Shown: one piece after another, positions 61,992 to 64,000 of the stretch
Layout of the letters: every line of letters starts with the position of its first letter
Position numbering within the stretch: position 1 is the stretch's first letter
From: Rhodoferax sp.
GTDB lineage: Bacteria > Pseudomonadota > Gammaproteobacteria > Burkholderiales > Burkholderiaceae_C
Length of the DNA stretch: 64,000 nt
Assembly: GCF_018780565.1 (NCBI RefSeq)
Contig: NZ_JADMJN010000010.1
Span: 62,001 to 126,000 of the forward strand
Direction: 5' to 3'
Notes under the pieces: model-generated
Told to the model about the DNA's origin: nothing
The model's database searches: none
The model's input: the letters and a program-made list of their open reading frames with translations, nothing else
Program-made: the position numbers and the translations under genes

Positions 61992-63365
61992 TCAGTCCTT
62001 GTCGTGACCCTTGTCATGGCCAGAATGGTGGCCGTTATTGCCTTTTTTATCCGGGCACGGCGCAGTGATCATGATAGTTCGATCAACCCCGCTGTCAGGA
62101 TGCTGCACGTTGATGTAAGCGACATTCGGCTTGAATTTGTCGAAGTACAAACCGGTGCTTTCCGCCCCGACGGTCGATAGACTGGCCCACTTGCCAACGG
62201 CTTCGGCCACACCGTCATTGTCGTCATCTTTCACAAACCAGATGTCTTCTACGCCACCGGGTTGGTCTTCGACGATGTACATATTGCCATCGGCATCGAT
62301 TGCCAGGTTGTCGGGGCTACTGAAGGCGCTGCCAACCGGCTGGCCGGTGGCCATGTCCTTCGTGTCACGGCTGACGAACAGCTTGACCATGTCATTGCCC
62401 AGATCAATGGAAAATACCTTGTTGTTGGTGGTCGTCGCCACGAACAGCATCTGCTTGCCGTTTTTCAAGGTCTTGATTTCAATGTCTTCAGGACGATCAA
62501 ACTTGGTACCCAGAAAGGCTGGCAGTTTCGGAGTGGCACGGCCGTCGATGGCAGTCAGTCCGTTTGGATCGGTCACGATCACCGCACCGGGCAGAGCGAC
62601 ACCGTTGGCATTGGTCAGCGCAATCCAGGTGGCAGCGCCGGTGGCCTCCTTAACCGATCCGTCACCAACGCGCAGCACGAAGGTCTGGCCAGCCGCGAAG
62701 AAGTCGTCCCCGTTGGATGCATGGGGGTTGGCAGATGTGAACTTGAAAATGTGGCTGTTGTTGCGCTCGTCGATGAAGTACAGATTGTTCTTTTTGTCGA
62801 ATGCCAAGCCTTCGTGCGATACACGCGGCAAGATGTCCCGATGCACCATGTTGATATCCGCCGGATTGGCAAGCGGATTGGTCACTTCAAACAAGCGGCC
62901 GTACTTGCTCACGGGGCCACCCGCATCGCTCCAGGACTCCTCCGCCGTGAGGAAGCTGCCCCATGGAGTCCAACGGGAGGCATCGAAGGCCACGTGGCTG
63001 CCCGGTGCGGGTGCTGACCAGATGGTGGTAGTGAGCATGGTGCGCAAATCGGTGCGCTGAATGCCAGCTTGGCCGGTCTCGTACACGGTGAACAGGTAGC
63101 GGCCGGCATCGGGGCCGTTCTCGTTCGCGGTGTGCATGTCGTAGTTGCCGCTGTCGAACCGATCCGTCTGGTTCACATCGCGGGCCACGATGGTCATTTG
63201 ACTGAAGTGAGGGGATGACAATTTGTAAGGCGCGGCTTCAGGCAGAGTGCCGGCTCCAACATCGCCAGTCATCGGTTTGAAATTACCAAATGCGGTGCCG
63301 TCCGCGAAGGCGGCCGAACCGATTAGCGCCATAGCCATGACGAGCGACAATTTCTTTAACTTCAT
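61992..63365 (-). CDS. PhoX-family (DUF839) exported protein with His/Asp-rich tail
   Basis: This 457-residue exported protein starts at ATG 63365, with AAAGGAT upstream, and has a signal peptide ending AAFA. The PhoX/DUF839 propeller pattern is visible: SFLTAEESWSDAGGPVSKYG, ILPRVSHEGLAFDKKNNLYF, FDRPEDIEIKTL, FSSPDNLAIDADGNMYIVED and VKDDDNDGVAEAVG. Such proteins are calcium/iron-dependent phosphatases or relatives. Unlike the homologue at 23.6 kb it has no PEP-CTERM. It ends in a hydrophilic tail with repeated GHDK/HHSG elements that could bind metal. Two cysteine-poor halves argue against disulfides. Confidence 0.82.
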   Translation of the reverse strand: MKLKKLSLVMAMALIGSAAFADGTAFGNFKPMTGDVGAGTLPEAAPYKLSSPHFSQMTIVARDVNQTDRFDSGNYDMHTANENGPDAGRYLFTVYETGQAGIQRTDLRTMLTTTIWSAPAPGSHVAFDASRWTPWGSFLTAEESWSDAGGPVSKYGRLFEVTNPLANPADINMVHRDILPRVSHEGLAFDKKNNLYFIDERNNSHIFKFTSANPHASNGDDFFAAGQTFVLRVGDGSVKEATGAATWIALTNANGVALPGAVIVTDPNGLTAIDGRATPKLPAFLGTKFDRPEDIEIKTLKNGKQMLFVATTTNNKVFSIDLGNDMVKLFVSRDTKDMATGQPVGSAFSSPDNLAIDADGNMYIVEDQPGGVEDIWFVKDDDNDGVAEAVGKWASLSTVGAESTGLYFDKFKPNVAYINVQHPDSGVDRTIMITAPCPDKKGNNGHHSGHDKGHDKD

Positions 63366-63555
63366 GAACAAGATCCTTTAACGTGAATAAGTTGCGCCTG
63401 TACCGAATTCAAGCAGCTAACGTGGACAACGATATCAAGTCAGTGTTTCATAGCTATTGCAGCCTGATCCCAAAAATATGCGCCGTACGGCTCATGCCGC
63501 TTCATTCTGGAGGTGTTTGCGCAGCTCAACAACTCACCATGGATCCCTCAATTGA

Positions 63556-63577
63556 AAAAGACCCCGAAGGGTCTTTT
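63556..63577 (-). terminator. Rho-independent terminator with UUCG loop
   Basis: On the minus strand the stem AAAAGACCC / GGGTCTTTT closes a TTCG tetraloop and runs into TTTTTC. It ends the H1-like gene 30 bases upstream of it (stop at 63607). The stem is nearly symmetric and may also work on the other strand. Confidence 0.85.
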
Positions 63578-63606
63578 CTGTAGCGAAGCAGCGACGCCAA
63601 AGAAAG

Positions 63607-63927
63607 TTATTTCTTCTTGGCAACCTTGGCCGCTTTCTTGGGCGCAGCAGCTTTGGCCTTTGGGGCCACTGGTGCGGTGGTCACTGGCACAGCTTTCAAG
63701 GCAGCACGCTGATCACGCAAAGCCTGGATTTCTGCATTGATTTTGTCTTTGCGCTCAGTCAGCTTGGCGATGCTTGCACTGAGTTTTGCAATCGCCTTGG
63801 CCGACTTGGAGACAGGAGCCTTCTTCACCAACGCTTTGGCAACTGGCTTCATTGCTTTCGCAGGAGTCGTTATTTTTTTGGACGCTGTTGCAGCCTTGGG
63901 GGCGGCCGTTTTTTTCGCAATTGCCAT
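63607..63927 (-). CDS. Lysine/alanine-rich H1-like protein with coiled coil
   Basis: This 106-residue basic protein starts at ATG 63927, with AAGGA eight bases upstream. Its two tails are made of Lys, Ala, Pro and Thr (AAPKAATASKK near the start, APKAKAAAPKKAAKVAKKK at the end). They flank a central coiled coil (KLSASIAKLTERKDKINAEI, QALRDQRAALK). Bacterial histone H1-like proteins of betaproteobacteria have such tails. DNA binding is inferred from composition. The last Lys-rich tail resembles that of the protein at 58.8 kb. Confidence 0.75.
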   Translation of the reverse strand: MAIAKKTAAPKAATASKKITTPAKAMKPVAKALVKKAPVSKSAKAIAKLSASIAKLTERKDKINAEIQALRDQRAALKAVPVTTAPVAPKAKAAAPKKAAKVAKKK

Positions 63928-63948
63928 TTTCAAATTTCCTTTTTATGT

Positions 63949-63973
63949 CACTGGTTTCAAAATTTCACCAGTG
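63949..63973. repeat. Inverted repeat upstream of the H1-like gene
   Basis: Half-sites CACTGGT (63949-63955) and ACCAGTG (63967-63973) are perfect inverses separated by 11 bases. It lies 22 bases upstream of the H1-like start codon and could be an operator or a leader hairpin. Alternatively it ends a gene beyond the right edge. Confidence 0.5.
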
Positions 63974-64000
63974 CGCTATTGTCTCAAGTATTTTTTCCCA

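Overview
The window looks like the chromosome of a betaproteobacterium, probably of the order Burkholderiales. The evidence is the exosortase B type eps cluster (epsB, L, D, E, F, G, xrtB, epsI) with an EpsA regulator, five PEP-CTERM proteins, lysine/alanine-rich H1-like small proteins, and a GC content that appears to be in the upper fifties for most of the window with lower patches inside the polysaccharide locus. The taxonomic call is inference. I saw no rRNA, tRNA, CRISPR array, transposase or integrase, and no stretch over 300 bases without a gene.

Layout. (1) 1-9.3 kb, minus strand: a two-partner secretion pair, TpsB transporter followed by a giant filamentous-haemagglutinin-like TpsA that runs off the left edge. 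(2) 9.4-11.8 kb, minus: an eight-cysteine exported protein and a PEP-CTERM protein with one EF-hand-like loop. (3) 12.1-21.8 kb, minus: a compact operon for a type II secretion-like machine (gspG-gspF-gspE, four PilM/N/O/P-like platform genes, a lipoprotein secretin, three more pseudopilins) ending in the LuxR-type regulator epsA. (4) 22-25.2 kb: lytic transglycosylase, phoB, and a PhoX-like protein with a PEP-CTERM tail. (5) 25.4-53.1 kb, plus: a long, almost gapless exopolysaccharide operon encoding priming transferase, export channel, co-polymerase and kinase, exosortase B and EpsI, polymerase, flippase, glycosyltransferases, two heparinase-fold proteins, a deacetylase, an AAC(3)-fold protein, WecB epimerase, a GT26 transferase and a sugar nucleotidyltransferase. 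A VanZ-like gene is nested on the opposite strand. (6) 53.2-55.5 kb: three more PEP-CTERM proteins, one a trypsin-like protease whose tail is encoded antisense to the tail of its neighbour. (7) 55.7-63.9 kb: a CBS-GGDEF-EAL protein, PPK2, a small basic protein behind a palindromic operator, SixA, PPK1, a second PhoX-family protein and an H1-like protein.

How it may work together. The eps operon should make and export a polysaccharide containing amino sugars, probably ManNAc-derived. Exosortase B should process the PEP-CTERM proteins at the envelope, and the type II-like machine may export proteins into the same matrix. A possible shared theme is phosphate. PhoB, two PhoX-family proteins and two polyphosphate kinases are present. 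Four promoters (phoB, gsp operon, eps operon, ppk1) carry 7-4-7 repeats resembling Pho boxes, each 10 bp upstream of a -10-like hexamer. Each site alone is degenerate, so this regulon is a hypothesis. A second possible link is cyclic di-GMP: a GGDEF-EAL protein is encoded nearby, and the kinase-like EpsG begins with a tandem motif resembling MshEN c-di-GMP-binding domains.
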